A stretch of 64,000 nucleotides of DNA. Source: Citrifermentans bremense R1 (GTDB lineage: Bacteria; Desulfobacterota; Desulfuromonadia; Geobacterales; Geobacteraceae). Position 1 is the first letter of the stretch. Each line of letters starts with the position of its first letter. The DNA is taken from positions 316,721-380,720 of the forward strand of contig NZ_KE384581.1 in the NCBI RefSeq assembly GCF_000426865.1, read 5' to 3'. Positions 36,971 to 47,773 of this stretch are shown here, one piece after another. The position numbers and the translations under genes are program-made. Below the pieces are notes generated by a model that ran no database searches, had not been told where the DNA came from, and saw nothing but the letters and a program-made list of their open reading frames with translations.

Positions 36971-37029
36971 TCATATAATATGATGTAAAAGCCCAAAATG
37001 AACGCTGTAATCTCGGGAAACTACAGCGT
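36971..37029 (-). promoter_or_regulatory. Candidate operator region before the octaheme cytochrome
   Basis: Two symmetric elements lie upstream of the cytochrome: the perfect 13-bp palindrome TCATATAATATGA (36971-36983), and ACGCTGTA / TACAGCGT (37002-37009 with 37022-37029) spaced by 12 nt. They suggest separate regulation of the cytochrome from the genes upstream. Confidence 0.4.
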
Positions 37030-37045
37030 CAGGAGCAAATCGGAA

Positions 37046-37078
37046 TAAAAAGTCACTGCCGGCGCATCAGCAGCCGGC
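37046..37078 (-). terminator. Terminator overlapping the stop of the small periplasmic gene
   Basis: On the minus strand GCCGGC pairs with GCCGGC across a 9-nt loop and is followed by AGTGACTTTTT. It would separate the small gene from the cytochrome, at least partly. Confidence 0.5.
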
Positions 37079-37396
37079 GGTCTTCCTGAAGAGCTTGGAC
37101 ACGTTCTTGCCGTCGATCGTTTCGTACTTGCAGCGGATCTCGTCCCCCTCGACGATCCTGTGGTCCTTGAACTTGTCCAGGGTGAGGTCGTCGTTAACGG
37201 TGATCACCACCAGCGCCTCGGTCTTGTTGTCCTTGAGGGTGGCGGTGGCGGTCTTGGCGTCCTTGCCGGCGATATCGATCTTGGTGATTACGCCCACCAT
37301 CTTGATCTCTTCTCCGGCGCTCGCGATGCCGCTGAAGCAGAGGATGGAGAGTGCCGCGACTGCTACCAGAACCATTACCGAAACTGCTTTTTTCAT
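37067..37396 (-). CDS. Small secreted protein between porin and cytochrome
   Basis: A 109-aa protein with a signal peptide (about 1-27, ASAG) and a mature domain of about 80 residues that is predicted beta-rich (MVGVITKIDIAGKDA, TATATLKDN, VVITVNDDLTL). It ends RKTAGC. It has no heme motif. By position it matches the small periplasmic subunit in Ext-type conduits. ATG follows AAAAGGAGAACGAAG. The function is inferred from context only. Confidence 0.8.
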   Translation of the reverse strand: MKKAVSVMVLVAVAALSILCFSGIASAGEEIKMVGVITKIDIAGKDAKTATATLKDNKTEALVVITVNDDLTLDKFKDHRIVEGDEIRCKYETIDGKNVSKLFRKTAGC

Positions 37397-37478
37397 CTTC
37401 GTTCTCCTTTTCGGCGGGGCGGCACCCTTTGTTGCCGCCCCGCCGTTTGTTGTCAGAGCTCTATTCTGGAGCGGTTCC

Positions 37479-39260
37479 TTAGAATTTCACTTCCAGCGTC
37501 GCGTAGATGTCGCGGGCGCTCTTGACCGGCGTCATCAGCATCATGTCGGTCGGCTGGATGCTGGAAATCTTGACCGGAGCGCCAACCCAGTTGTTGCTCC
37601 CGGTGTATGCGAAGTCGTAGTACTGGAAGCCGATGCGGAAGAAGGCCTTGGAGATGTAAGAGGAGACCGGCTTGCTGTTGAGTTCCTGGATCAGGTAAGC
37701 TTCGTAGACGTCGCCGCGGGTACCGACCTTGGAAGTCCACATGTCGTCAGCAGCAGGTGCGAAGGTGATCCAGTTCTTGGAGCCGTGGTTGTACTCGAGG
37801 CCCAGCTTGGTCTTGCTCGGCTCGTAGTCGTAACGCGCGCCGACGTAGGTGGCCCAGCCGGTTTTGCTGGTGGGGGCTTCAGGGTTGAAGAAGCCGCCGG
37901 TCATCAGGCCTTGGAACCCGGCATTGCCGGAGACACTGTCGTTCGGATGGGTGACGCTCATCCCGACGTCGCCGAAGAAGTTGAGGTTGCCCGGGCCGAC
38001 TTTCTTCAGCGTGCTCATGGCGCCGAGGCCGTACCAGTCGATCGCGCCGAGGTTGACGGCAGGAGCGGTATTGCCGAAGTAGGTGTCGTTCATGGCGGGG
38101 AAGTCGAAGATGTTGAAGCCGCGGTTGTACTGCAGCCAGACGCGCAGCGGGTCGGTGTCGACCGGGATGATGGCGAGCCCGAGCATGTCGGTGTCTTTCA
38201 GGTTGTTGTTGGCGGTTTCGAAGCCAGCCTCGAAGCCGCGGCCGTAACAGATCTTGGTGTAGGCGCCGGGAAGGGCTTCGATGTCGGGGGCCCAGCCGAG
38301 GGTCATGCCGTCGAAGGCGTAATCGACGAGAAGGGCGGGGGTGCCGCCGTTGCCCGGGCGCTCATTGTTCAGACGGAGGTTAGACGGCGCACCCTCGGTG
38401 GAGGGGCGACGGCCCACGGAGAACCAGATCGGCTGCTCGGCGATGTTGGACCAGGTTGCATAAGCGCGGTCGACGTTAAGGAAATCGCTGGAAGGAACGC
38501 GCCCGAGCGTGCCGTCGAAGACCCCGACGCGGTCGGCGAAGAACGGAGTGGCGCCGCCGTTGGTGACTGCCTGGTCGTCGCCGGATCCGAAGGTTTTGTA
38601 TGCTAGCAGGCGGACGTTGACGGTCACGTCCTTGGTCGCCTTAGCATGCATGTTCAGGCCGAACCTGTTGGTATAGAGGGTGTCGTTGTTTGGCTTGTAA
38701 GCGGGGACACGCTTGGCGTAAGTGGTTTGCAACGCGCCTGCCATCTGTTGCATACCCTGGATCTGCGCCTGTTGCGCCGGAGGTAACGTGGCTATCTGGG
38801 CAGGGGTCATAGCCAACGTCTGCATCATTTGGCTTGCAGCGCTAAAGCTTGTGGTCCCCTGCATGGTCTGCACGAGCGGCATCAGGGCGGGAAGCGGAGT
38901 CCCTGCCAACGTGCCGCCGCCGAAGATTCTGCCCTGAAGGTCGTTCTGCGCGTTGGTGAGGGAGCCGAAGGCATCGGTGTACGCCTTGGTGCTGCCGTTC
39001 AGACTGTCCAGCCTGAAGCGGTAGTCGCCGCCGATGGTGAGCCACCTTCCCAGCGATTTTTCCTCGATCTTGTCCACCTTGCGGGTCAGATCCTCGATCT
39101 TCTTCTGGTCAGTGCCCCCCTTCTGCTCCTCTAGTTTCTGCACTTTCTTGGTGAGTTCCTCGATTTTCCTCTGCATTTCCTGCTCGTCCGCCTGCGCCAC
39201 CGCAGGTACGGCCAGTGCGCAAACGGCCGCGCCGACCAACAGCTTTTCCAGTTTTCTCAT
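37479..39260 (-). CDS. DUF3373-type outer-membrane porin
   Basis: A 593-aa exported protein: signal peptide (about 1-25, AQADE), a short coiled coil (about 27-75, KKVQKLEEQ), then a large beta-barrel with alternating aromatic strands and a C-terminal phenylalanine (ATLEVKF). Barrel and coiled-coil layout match the DUF3373 porins of Geobacteraceae such as ExtI. It could form the outer-membrane pore of an extracellular electron conduit with the cytochrome downstream. A Gln/Met-rich insert lies at about 145-185. ATG 39260 follows AAAAAGGAGAGGTAC; an upstream in-frame start at 39299 would disrupt the signal peptide. Confidence 0.87.
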   Translation of the reverse strand: MRKLEKLLVGAAVCALAVPAVAQADEQEMQRKIEELTKKVQKLEEQKGGTDQKKIEDLTRKVDKIEEKSLGRWLTIGGDYRFRLDSLNGSTKAYTDAFGSLTNAQNDLQGRIFGGGTLAGTPLPALMPLVQTMQGTTSFSAASQMMQTLAMTPAQIATLPPAQQAQIQGMQQMAGALQTTYAKRVPAYKPNNDTLYTNRFGLNMHAKATKDVTVNVRLLAYKTFGSGDDQAVTNGGATPFFADRVGVFDGTLGRVPSSDFLNVDRAYATWSNIAEQPIWFSVGRRPSTEGAPSNLRLNNERPGNGGTPALLVDYAFDGMTLGWAPDIEALPGAYTKICYGRGFEAGFETANNNLKDTDMLGLAIIPVDTDPLRVWLQYNRGFNIFDFPAMNDTYFGNTAPAVNLGAIDWYGLGAMSTLKKVGPGNLNFFGDVGMSVTHPNDSVSGNAGFQGLMTGGFFNPEAPTSKTGWATYVGARYDYEPSKTKLGLEYNHGSKNWITFAPAADDMWTSKVGTRGDVYEAYLIQELNSKPVSSYISKAFFRIGFQYYDFAYTGSNNWVGAPVKISSIQPTDMMLMTPVKSARDIYATLEVKF

Positions 39261-39588
39261 GTACCTCTCCTTTTTGTTGCTGGTGTTAACCACCTTCACT
39301 CTGGGGGAAATAAATCGGCGCGATGTAATGTGCCGGAATAGCTTGGTTGGACCGGACCCGAATCCATACGAAAAAAAGTCACGTAACTTGCGAGGAAATT
39401 AATCCAGCTTATAATCCTTAGCTATTTATATGTCAATATATTTCTTATTGAATATTCCATTATTGCTATAGGAAATTTTAATTATATTGTCGCGCGGGGC
39501 GGAGCAGTGCGGACTCGGCGGTAATAGGTGTTGACGAGGCAGGTGCAGTTTTCGTACTATCCATCTATTTAACCATCGGGAAAAACAC
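39261..39588. other. Divergent intergenic region, porin / miaB
   Basis: A 328-bp AT-rich gap containing the porin promoter (39408-39436) and AT-rich sequence before miaB. No gene is seen. Confidence 0.6.
39408..39436 (-). promoter_or_regulatory. Porin promoter
   Basis: On the minus strand a perfect TTGACA, 17 bp, TATAAG. The leader to the ATG at 39260 is about 140 nt. Confidence 0.7.
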
Positions 39589-40914
39589 GTGAACCAAGCA
39601 AAAAAGCTCTACCTGGAAACCTTCGGTTGCCAGATGAACGTCAGTGATTCAGAGAAGATAGTTACCCTGATGAAGGGGATGGGATACCAGCAGACGCAGG
39701 ACCCGGTCGATGCCGACCTGGTTTTATTGAACACCTGCAGCATCAGGGCTACCGCCGAGCAGCGGGTCTACGGGCACCTGGGGAAGTTCAAGTCGATCAA
39801 GAAGACAAAGCCGGGGCTCATCATCGGCGTGGGCGGCTGCGTCGCCCAGCAGGAGGGGGAAAAGCTCCTCAAGAAAGCGCCTTTCGTAAACCTTGTCTTC
39901 GGCACCCACAACCTGCACCTGCTGCAGGGGATGGTCGCGGCCGCCGAGGAAGGGAAGCGGAGCAGCCAGACCGACTTTCTTGACGACGAAAAGCGGTTCG
40001 ATCTCTTCCCGCACTCCGAGGCGGAAGGGGGGGGGACCCGGTTCGTCACCGTCATGCAGGGATGCGACAATTTCTGCGCCTACTGCATCGTTCCGCACGT
40101 GCGCGGCCGCGAGATCAGCAGGAGCGCCGCCAAGGTGGTCGAAGAGGTACGGGCCCTGGCCGATTCCGGCGTCACCGAGGTGACCCTTTTAGGGCAGAAC
40201 GTGAACTCTTATTGCTCCAAGCAGCCGGGGGAGCCGGATTTCCCGGACCTTTTGCGCTTGGTGGCGCAGGTCGACGGCATTGAGCGTATCCGGTTCACCA
40301 CCTCGCATCCCAAGGACATGTCGCCAAGGCTCATAGAGTGCTTCGCCGATCTTTCGAAGCTTGCCCCCCACATTCACCTTCCCGCCCAGTCGGGAAGCGA
40401 CCGGGTGCTGCAGAAAATGAACCGCGGCTACACCGCGCAGCAGTACCTGGCCAAGGTGGCGGCGCTCAAAGAGGCCTGCCCCGGGATCCAGTTCACCGGC
40501 GACATGATCGTCGGCTTTCCCGGCGAGGACGAGGCGGCCTTTCAGGACACCATGGCATTGATGGAGCAGGTGCAGTACGCCGATCTCTTCTCCTTCATCT
40601 ACTCGGCGCGTCCGGGGACCAAAGCCGCAGAGTATGCCGACGACGCGACCCGTGCCGAGAAGCAGGGGCGCCTGGAAAGGTTGCAGGCGGCACAGAAGCA
40701 GACCACCCTGGCCAGGAACCGGAGCCTGGAAGGGACGGTGCAAAAGGTGCTGGTGGAGGGTTTGAGCAGCACAGGCGACTCCCTCTTCGGCAGGACCGGC
40801 GGCAACCGCGGCACCGTCATGGCGGGGGACCCCTCCCTGGCCGGACGGGTGCTGGACGTGAGGATAGTGGAAGGGTTGCAGACCCTGCTCAAGGGCGAAA
40901 TCGTCCATGACTGA
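39589..40914 (+). CDS. miaB: tRNA-2-methylthio-N6-dimethylallyladenosine synthase MiaB
   Basis: A 441-aa radical-SAM methylthiotransferase: N-terminal UPF0004 domain with TFGCQMN and LLNTCSIRATAEQRVY (auxiliary Fe-S cysteines), radical SAM motif GCDNFCAYCIVPHVRGRE (about 157, CxxxCxxC), and a C-terminal TRAM domain (about 372-440). It adds the methylthio group to i6A37 in tRNAs reading U-initial codons. GTG 39589 gives the usual N-terminus. It overlaps the next gene by 8 bp. Confidence 0.97.
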   Translation: MNQAKKLYLETFGCQMNVSDSEKIVTLMKGMGYQQTQDPVDADLVLLNTCSIRATAEQRVYGHLGKFKSIKKTKPGLIIGVGGCVAQQEGEKLLKKAPFVNLVFGTHNLHLLQGMVAAAEEGKRSSQTDFLDDEKRFDLFPHSEAEGGGTRFVTVMQGCDNFCAYCIVPHVRGREISRSAAKVVEEVRALADSGVTEVTLLGQNVNSYCSKQPGEPDFPDLLRLVAQVDGIERIRFTTSHPKDMSPRLIECFADLSKLAPHIHLPAQSGSDRVLQKMNRGYTAQQYLAKVAALKEACPGIQFTGDMIVGFPGEDEAAFQDTMALMEQVQYADLFSFIYSARPGTKAAEYADDATRAEKQGRLERLQAAQKQTTLARNRSLEGTVQKVLVEGLSSTGDSLFGRTGGNRGTVMAGDPSLAGRVLDVRIVEGLQTLLKGEIVHD

Positions 40915-41440
40915 AATGAAAACGGGGGAGGCGAAGATGTATCTGGAGATGAAGGTGTTCGGCTTCGCGCTAGATGCCATCGCGCAGATGCCGGTGATCA
41001 TACTGAAGGATGCCGAGGAAAAGCACGCGGTGCCGGTCTGGATCAACGCCCAGGATTCCGTCGCCTTTGCCGCCCAGTTCGTGGGGCGCGAAGCGGCTGC
41101 CAGGACCCGCCGCAAGGACGTCTTTACCGCCCTCGTCGAACAGATGGAGATGACGCTGTCCCGCATCGTCATCGAAAGCCTTAAAGACGGCGCTTTCACC
41201 TCCTCCGTGCGGCTGTTGCCCAGGGACGGTGAGGAAATCCGGCTGGAAGTGCACGTGACCGAGGCGATGCTCCTTTCGCTCAGGTACCAGCAACCCGTGC
41301 TGGTGGACCCCGACGTGCTGGCCCAGGTCTCCACCCTCGACCTCAAGGAGGACGGCCTGGCCGGCGAGAACAACGCCCGTCGTTTCGTCGACTTCCTGGA
41401 TCACATGGATCCCGCCTCCATGGGGAAATACCCCATGTAG
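40907..41440 (+). CDS. DUF151 / bifunctional nuclease family protein
   Basis: A 177-aa protein of the BFN/DUF151 family: residues 12-140 with VFGFALDAIAQMPVIILKDAEEK, split here as VFGFALDAIAQMPV and IILKD, then PVWI and the conserved EAAARTRR-DVFTALVEQM region. Some family members cleave RNA and DNA; others are annotated only by fold. It overlaps miaB (translational coupling). ATG 40907 and an ATG at 40937 are both possible starts. Confidence 0.87.
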   Translation: MTEMKTGEAKMYLEMKVFGFALDAIAQMPVIILKDAEEKHAVPVWINAQDSVAFAAQFVGREAAARTRRKDVFTALVEQMEMTLSRIVIESLKDGAFTSSVRLLPRDGEEIRLEVHVTEAMLLSLRYQQPVLVDPDVLAQVSTLDLKEDGLAGENNARRFVDFLDHMDPASMGKYPM

Positions 41441-41551
41441 AAGAGGCAGCCCGTGTAGAAAAGGTGCCCGGCATGTGAATGAAGCCTTGGCAGTTCGCAG
41501 TTTCTCAATCTTAATCTCAATCTTTATCTTTATCTGCTTCTCGGAGGTTTC

Positions 41552-42622
41552 ATGCGCGACGCATCTTTCGAATTCCTGCAGCAATTGCTGGCGGCGCCCA
41601 GCCCCTCGGGGTACGAGCAGCCTGCCCAGCGGGTCTTCCGCTCCTACATAGAACCCTTCTGCCAGGTGGCGACCGACGTCATGGGGAACGTCTTCGGCAT
41701 GATCCAGGGAGCGGGAAATAACCGCCCACGCATCATGGTCGTCGGGCACTCCGACGAGATCGGGCTCCAGGTCCGCTACCTGGATGACAACGGTTTCATC
41801 TATTTCTCCGCCATCGGCGGGGTCGACCCCCACATCACCCCCGGCATGCGGGTCCACGTACACACCGCCAAAGGGAAGCTGAACGGCGTGATCGGCAAGC
41901 GCCCCATCCACCTGATCGAGCCCAAGGAGCGCGATACCGTCATCAAGCTGGACGCCCAGTACATAGACATCGGCGCCGCCAACAAGAAAGAGGCCCTGGA
42001 GTGGGTGCGGGTAGGCGATCCCATCACCTTCGCCGGCAACCTGGAGCGGCTCTTCGGGGACCGCGTCAGTTCGCGGGGACTCGACGACAAGGCCGGCAGC
42101 TTCGTGGTAGCCGAAGTGCTCCGCCGCGTCTCCGAGCTTCCCGACCAGCTCCCCATCGACCTCTACGGCGTCTCCTCGGTCCAGGAGGAAGTCGGCCTGC
42201 GCGGCGGCACCACCAGCAGCTACTCGGTGAACCCCGACGTCGGCATCTGCGTCGAGGTGGATTTCGCCACCGACCAGCCCGACGTGGACAAAAAGCACAA
42301 CGGCGAAGTAGGCCTCGGGAAGGGGCCGATCCTTCCGCGCGGCGCCAACATCAACCCGGTCCTCTTCGACCTTTTATCTGACACCGCTACCGGCAACGGC
42401 ATCGCGGTCCAGTACACCGGCATCGCCCGGGCGACCGGCACCGACGCCAACGTGATGCAGATTTCCCGCGGGGGCGTCGCCACCGCCTTAGTGAAAATTC
42501 CGCTGCGTTACATGCACACCCCGGTGGAGACCCTGTCCCTTGCCGATCTGGACGGGGCGGTCGAGCTGATCGTCGCGTCGCTTGCCAAGATGGGGCACAA
42601 GGAAGCCTTCATCCCGATGTGA
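41552..42622 (+). CDS. M42-family zinc aminopeptidase
   Basis: A 356-aa M42 peptidase (glutamyl aminopeptidase / endoglucanase M type). Metal and catalytic residues are visible: H in GHSDEIG (about 68), the D in RGLDDKAGS (SSRGLDDKAG), EE in VQEEVGLRG (about 214), D in CVEVDFATD and H in RYMHTPVE. It trims N-terminal residues from peptides in the cytoplasm and usually forms a tetrahedral dodecamer. ATG follows CGGAGG. A TCTTAATCTCAATCTTTATCTT-like purine/pyrimidine tract lies just upstream (41508-41540). Confidence 0.92.
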   Translation: MRDASFEFLQQLLAAPSPSGYEQPAQRVFRSYIEPFCQVATDVMGNVFGMIQGAGNNRPRIMVVGHSDEIGLQVRYLDDNGFIYFSAIGGVDPHITPGMRVHVHTAKGKLNGVIGKRPIHLIEPKERDTVIKLDAQYIDIGAANKKEALEWVRVGDPITFAGNLERLFGDRVSSRGLDDKAGSFVVAEVLRRVSELPDQLPIDLYGVSSVQEEVGLRGGTTSSYSVNPDVGICVEVDFATDQPDVDKKHNGEVGLGKGPILPRGANINPVLFDLLSDTATGNGIAVQYTGIARATGTDANVMQISRGGVATALVKIPLRYMHTPVETLSLADLDGAVELIVASLAKMGHKEAFIPM

Positions 42623-42694
42623 TTCACGTTGAGGTTGCCCCTTTGCGAAACTTCATCGGGGGAACCTGTCCACCGAGCAGAGCACGACCACTCA

Positions 42695-42731
42695 CGTTCC
42701 CCCCTTTGCGAAGGGGGGGCAGGGGGGATTT
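42695..42731. repeat. Dispersed CGTTCCCCCCTTTG...GGGGGGATTT repeat, copy 2
   Basis: The same element as at 34647-34680, with CGAAGGGGGGGC in the middle. It lies between the M42 peptidase gene and guaB. Confidence 0.7.
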
Positions 42732-42855
42732 GTCTGGATCTCGTTAACCCCCTCTATGTAAACGATAAATTTGGGAAATCATATGATTTTTGGGCCCTTG
42801 ATTAGGCAAATTTCAGTTGACTTGGACTGCCCCTTGTAATAGGTTTTCCGGTTAA

Positions 42856-44361
<1,506 letters not shown>

Positions 44362-44394
44362 GGCGCAGGGAACGGCAAGGCGCAAGGAACCGGC

Positions 44395-44465
44395 TCACGC
44401 AAAGCCGCAAAGACGCAAAGAAAAGCTGGTTCGGCAGTACTTTGCGCCTTGGCGTCTTTGCGTGA
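44395..44465. repeat. Long extragenic inverted repeat between guaB and guaA
   Basis: Arms of 26 bp (44395-44420 with 44440-44465, a few mismatches) built of ACGCAAAG / CTTTGCGT words. Elements of this composition are widespread between genes in several bacterial genomes. It could attenuate or stabilise the guaBA message. Confidence 0.75.
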
Positions 44466-44499
44466 CAGCTTTTGACTTAAAAAATAAGGAATTCATCCA

Positions 44500-46050
44500 A
44501 TGACCATCGACATACACTCCGAGAAGGTGCTGATCCTCGACTTCGGCTCCCAGGTAACCCAGCTGATCGCCAGGCGCGTGAGGGAGCAGAGCGTTTACTG
44601 CGAGATCCACCCCTACAACATGGCGCTCGAGAAGATCAAGGCGTTCGCCCCGAAGGGGATCATCCTTTCCGGCGGCCCCTCCAGCGTCTACGACAAGGAC
44701 GCCCCGCACTCCGACCTCGGCATCTACGATCTAGGCATCCCGGTCCTCGGCATCTGCTACGGCATGCAGCTGATGACCCAGCAGCTGGGCGGGCGCGTGG
44801 AGCGCTGCGACAAGCGTGAATTCGGCCGCGCGACGCTTGCCCTCGACGGCAAGAGCGAGATCTTCGCCGGCTTCGACGGCGGCGCCGAGGTTTGGATGTC
44901 CCACGGCGACCGCATCGAGGCGATGCCGGCCGGCTTCCAGCTCATGGCCCACACGACAGGCTGCCCCGTGGCCGCCATGAAGGATGAGAAGCGCAACTTC
45001 TTCGGCGTCCAGTTCCACCCCGAGGTGGTGCACACCCCGCGCGGCGACGAGATGATCGGCAACTTCCTCTTCAACGTCTGCGGCTCGAAGCCCACCTGGA
45101 CCATGGCCAACTTCATCGAGACCGAACTGGCCAGCATCCGCGAGAAGGTCGGCACCGGCAAGGTCCTCTGCGCCCTCTCCGGCGGGGTCGACTCCGCCGT
45201 CGTCGCCGTCCTGATCCACAAGGCGATCGGCGATCAGCTGCACTGCGTCTTCGTCAACAACGGCCTTCTGAGGAAGGGCGAAGCCGACAAGGTGGTGAAC
45301 CTCTTCACCAAGCACTTCAAGATCAACCTCGCCCACGTCGACGCCGCCGACCGCTTCCTCGGCATGCTGGAAGGGGTCTCCGACCCCGAGCAAAAGCGCA
45401 AGATCATCGGCAACGAGTTCATCTACCTCTTCGAGGAGGAGGCCAAGAAGCTGGGTCAGGTCGATTACCTGGCGCAGGGGACCCTCTACCCCGACGTGAT
45501 CGAATCCGTCTCCACCAAGGGCCCCTCCGCCGTCATCAAGAGCCACCACAACGTGGGCGGTCTCCCCGAGAAGATGAACCTGAAGCTCCTGGAGCCGGTG
45601 CGCGAGCTGTTCAAGGACGAGGTGCGGCTTCTGGGCAAGGAACTCGGCATGCCCGACGAGGTGGTGTACCGCCAGCCGTTCCCGGGTCCCGGCCTCGCCA
45701 TCCGCTGCATCGGCGAACTCTCCGCGGAGAAGCTCGACATCCTGCGCGATGCCGACGCCATCGTCATCGAAGAGATCAGGAAAGCCGGGTTATATCGCGA
45801 GATCTGGCAGTCGTTTGCCGTACTGCTGCCGGTCAAGACCGTCGGGGTCATGGGCGACGCCAGGACCTACGAGTGGACCGTGGCCCTTCGTGCCGTCAAC
45901 TCCCTGGACGGCATGACCGCGGACTGGGTCAAGCTCCCCTACGAGCTACTCGGCAGTATTTCCTCAAGAATCATCAACGAGGTGAAGGGCGTGAACCGCG
46001 TGGTTTACGACATCAGCCAGAAGCCCCCCGCAACCATCGAGTGGGAATAA
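44500..46050 (+). CDS. guaA: GMP synthase (glutamine-hydrolysing)
   Basis: A 516-aa two-domain enzyme: class I glutamine amidotransferase (1-195; nucleophile in GICYGMQL, H and E in FHPEVVHT) and an ATP pyrophosphatase synthetase domain (SGGVDSAV, about 226) with the C-terminal dimerisation domain ([16 protein letters not shown]). It converts XMP to GMP, next after GuaB. ATG 44500. A GC-rich hairpin follows. Confidence 0.97.
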   Translation: MTIDIHSEKVLILDFGSQVTQLIARRVREQSVYCEIHPYNMALEKIKAFAPKGIILSGGPSSVYDKDAPHSDLGIYDLGIPVLGICYGMQLMTQQLGGRVERCDKREFGRATLALDGKSEIFAGFDGGAEVWMSHGDRIEAMPAGFQLMAHTTGCPVAAMKDEKRNFFGVQFHPEVVHTPRGDEMIGNFLFNVCGSKPTWTMANFIETELASIREKVGTGKVLCALSGGVDSAVVAVLIHKAIGDQLHCVFVNNGLLRKGEADKVVNLFTKHFKINLAHVDAADRFLGMLEGVSDPEQKRKIIGNEFIYLFEEEAKKLGQVDYLAQGTLYPDVIESVSTKGPSAVIKSHHNVGGLPEKMNLKLLEPVRELFKDEVRLLGKELGMPDEVVYRQPFPGPGLAIRCIGELSAEKLDILRDADAIVIEEIRKAGLYREIWQSFAVLLPVKTVGVMGDARTYEWTVALRAVNSLDGMTADWVKLPYELLGSISSRIINEVKGVNRVVYDISQKPPATIEWE

Positions 46051-46091
46051 ATAGCCCCTCCCTATGGAGGTTCGCTTTTTGCAGTTGAAAC

Positions 46092-46126
46092 GCCGCGGTA
46101 GCCGGGTAGAAGCCGGTTGCCGCGGC
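46092..46126 (+). terminator. Probable guaA terminator
   Basis: GCCGCGGTAGCCGG pairs with CCGGTTGCCGCGGC (two mismatches), loop of 7 nt, followed by TCTTTC. Confidence 0.6.
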
Positions 46127-46149
46127 TCTTTCATATCTGGGGACTTTCG

Positions 46150-46186
46150 GTGGGGGACTGGCTCCGCCAGGTGCCTGTCCCCCTTT
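46150..46186. repeat. Extragenic palindrome GGGGGACTGGCTCCGCCAGG type
   Basis: An interleaved palindrome (GGGGGAC...GTCCCCC around TGGC...GCCA). It resembles a repeat element I recall as frequent in Geobacter genomes. It lies directly upstream of gph. Confidence 0.6.
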
Positions 46187-46216
46187 TCACCGTCCCCCTT
46201 TACTTGGAGAAAGAAC

Positions 46217-46909
46217 ATGGCTCCTACGCGGCTGCTCATTTTCGACCTGGACGGGACGCTGATCGATTCGCTCCCCGACCTGACCGACGCCACCAACCTC
46301 ATCCGCAGCAACTACGACCTCCCCGAAATAGGGATTCCCGAGGTCCGCAAGCTGGTAGGGCAGGGGGCGCGGAACCTGGTAGAGCGGGCGCTTCCCGGAT
46401 CCACTGCGGCGCAGGTGGACCAGGCGCTGGGCGTATTTCTCGATTACAACCTGGCCCACATAGCCGACAAGACCCGTCCCTATCCCGGCGTCCCCGAGAC
46501 CCTGAGGAAGCTGAAGGGCTTCGGCATCCCCATGGTGGTCCTCTCCAACAAGAACGTCGCCCTCTGCAAGGAAGTCCTCGCCAAGCTGGGTCTCGGTGAC
46601 GCCTTCGCCGAGGTATTCGGGGCCGATTCATTCCCCTACAGGAAGCCCTCGCCCGAGCCCGTGCTGGCCGTCCTGAGGCAATATAAGATCGAAGCCGCTG
46701 AATGCGTCATGGTGGGGGACAGTATCAACGACATCGCAGCAGGATTAGGGGCTGGCGTTTTCACCGTCGGCTGTAGTTACGGTTATGGCGAGGTGAGTGA
46801 GCTTGCAGGAGCCCACTATCAGGTATCCGATTTTCAGTCACTGCTGAATTTGCCGTTTTTTAACACAAAAACGGTGAGCGATGAAAAAAAGCTAAAGTTA
46901 TTTTCTTAG
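46217..46909 (+). CDS. gph: Phosphoglycolate phosphatase-like HAD hydrolase
   Basis: A 230-aa HAD-superfamily phosphatase: motif I IFDLDGTLIDS (nucleophile Asp about 12), motif II VVLSNKN, motif III lysine in PYRKPSPEP, and motif IV MVGDSINDI. The cap and NLIRSNYDLPEI region match Gph/CbbZ, which removes 2-phosphoglycolate, for example from DNA repair ends. ATG 46217 follows GGAGAAAGAAC. Pyrophosphatase or other HAD substrate is possible. Confidence 0.87.
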   Translation: MAPTRLLIFDLDGTLIDSLPDLTDATNLIRSNYDLPEIGIPEVRKLVGQGARNLVERALPGSTAAQVDQALGVFLDYNLAHIADKTRPYPGVPETLRKLKGFGIPMVVLSNKNVALCKEVLAKLGLGDAFAEVFGADSFPYRKPSPEPVLAVLRQYKIEAAECVMVGDSINDIAAGLGAGVFTVGCSYGYGEVSELAGAHYQVSDFQSLLNLPFFNTKTVSDEKKLKLFS

Positions 46910-46919
46910 CTGTCGAAAC
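46893..46919 (+). promoter_or_regulatory. Sigma28 (FliA)-like promoter of flgM
   Basis: TAAAGTTA, 11 bp, GTCGAAAC, overlapping the end of gph. It matches the -35 of the FliA consensus at seven of eight positions and lies about 48 bp upstream of flgM, whose product inhibits FliA. Confidence 0.6.
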
Positions 46920-46966
46920 AGAACTAAACCTTATTCCGTACCTTACTTATCGGGGGCAAGAATCAG

Positions 46967-47266
46967 ATGAAAATCGAAGAACTCAATCCGAATCCGGCAG
47001 CAACCCAACTCTCAGTCGTGCGGGCGGACAAGCCCGAAGTGGCCGAAGCGAATGGGGAAGCAAATGCTAAGCAGCAGCCGGCAGCCGACAAGGTCGCGCT
47101 TTCCAGTTACATCCCGGTAGTTCCCAAAGCGCAGCGGCGTCTGGATTTTAGAAACGAGAAGGTGGAGGAATTGAAGTCGCAGATACAGGCAGGGACCTAT
47201 CAAGTATCAGGTCGTGCCGTAGCAGAGAAGATGCTTTCCAAGATCGTGATGCCGAGCGCCGCTTAA
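46967..47266 (+). CDS. flgM: Negative regulator of flagellin synthesis FlgM (anti-sigma28)
   Basis: A 99-aa protein with a disordered N-terminal half and a C-terminal FlgM motif (NEKVEELKSQIQAGTYQVS, AVAEKML) that binds sigma28. FlgM holds FliA inactive until export through the flagellar hook-basal body. ATG 46967. Being preceded by a sigma28-like promoter gives negative feedback. It is isolated from other flagellar genes in this window. Confidence 0.88.
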   Translation: MKIEELNPNPAATQLSVVRADKPEVAEANGEANAKQQPAADKVALSSYIPVVPKAQRRLDFRNEKVEELKSQIQAGTYQVSGRAVAEKMLSKIVMPSAA

Positions 47267-47366
47267 CCAAATGGAGGAGCGGAAGAAAGAAAAGGTAGGG
47301 ACAGGTAACTAAACAAAACCATTGACAGCGACGGGTAAAGTGCGGTACAAAGACCACTCGATTTAA

Positions 47367-47441
<75 letters not shown>

Positions 47442-47451
47442 AAAGAAAAAC

Positions 47452-47488
47452 AATCCCCAGTTGCCAAGAAGCGACTGGGGATTTTGCT
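47452..47488 (+). terminator. Terminator after tRNA-Gly
   Basis: AATCCCCAGT pairs perfectly with ACTGGGGATT, extended by TTGC/GCG, followed by TTTTGCTTTT. Confidence 0.85.
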
Positions 47489-47563
47489 TTTGGTCACTAT
47501 TTCATGTAGCATTCCCTAAGTACAGCCTGAGCACATCACGTTAAACCGAAGAGGAGTTGCAGC

Positions 47564-47773
47564 GTGAAAAGAGAATACACCGTCATAATTGAGCAGGATG
47601 AAACGGGCTACTATGTTGCCGAAGTGCCGGAACTCGAAGGGTGCCACACTCAGGCCAAATCGTTGGATGAACTAATGGAGCGCGTGAGAGAGGCAATAGA
47701 GCTCTGCAAGGAAGCAGCAGAATCCCAACGTCCTCGCAAGCATCTGGTTGGAGTGCAGAGGATCGCGGTGTGA
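47564..47773 (+). CDS. hicB: HicB-family antitoxin
   Basis: A 69-aa protein with the HicB partial RNase-H fold (MKREYTVIIEQDETGYYVAEV, here as YTVIIEQDETGYY, and PELEGCHTQAKSLDEL). It neutralises HicA and is expected to repress the operon, but it lacks an obvious C-terminal DNA-binding domain, being a short version. GTG 47564 follows GAGGAGTTGCAGC. Overlaps hicA by four bases. Order hicB-hicA is less common than hicA-hicB. Confidence 0.88.
   Translation: MKREYTVIIEQDETGYYVAEVPELEGCHTQAKSLDELMERVREAIELCKEAAESQRPRKHLVGVQRIAV

Noticed and set aside
42810..42850. guaB promoter at TTGACT
   Set aside because: No acceptable -10 at proper spacing could be found.
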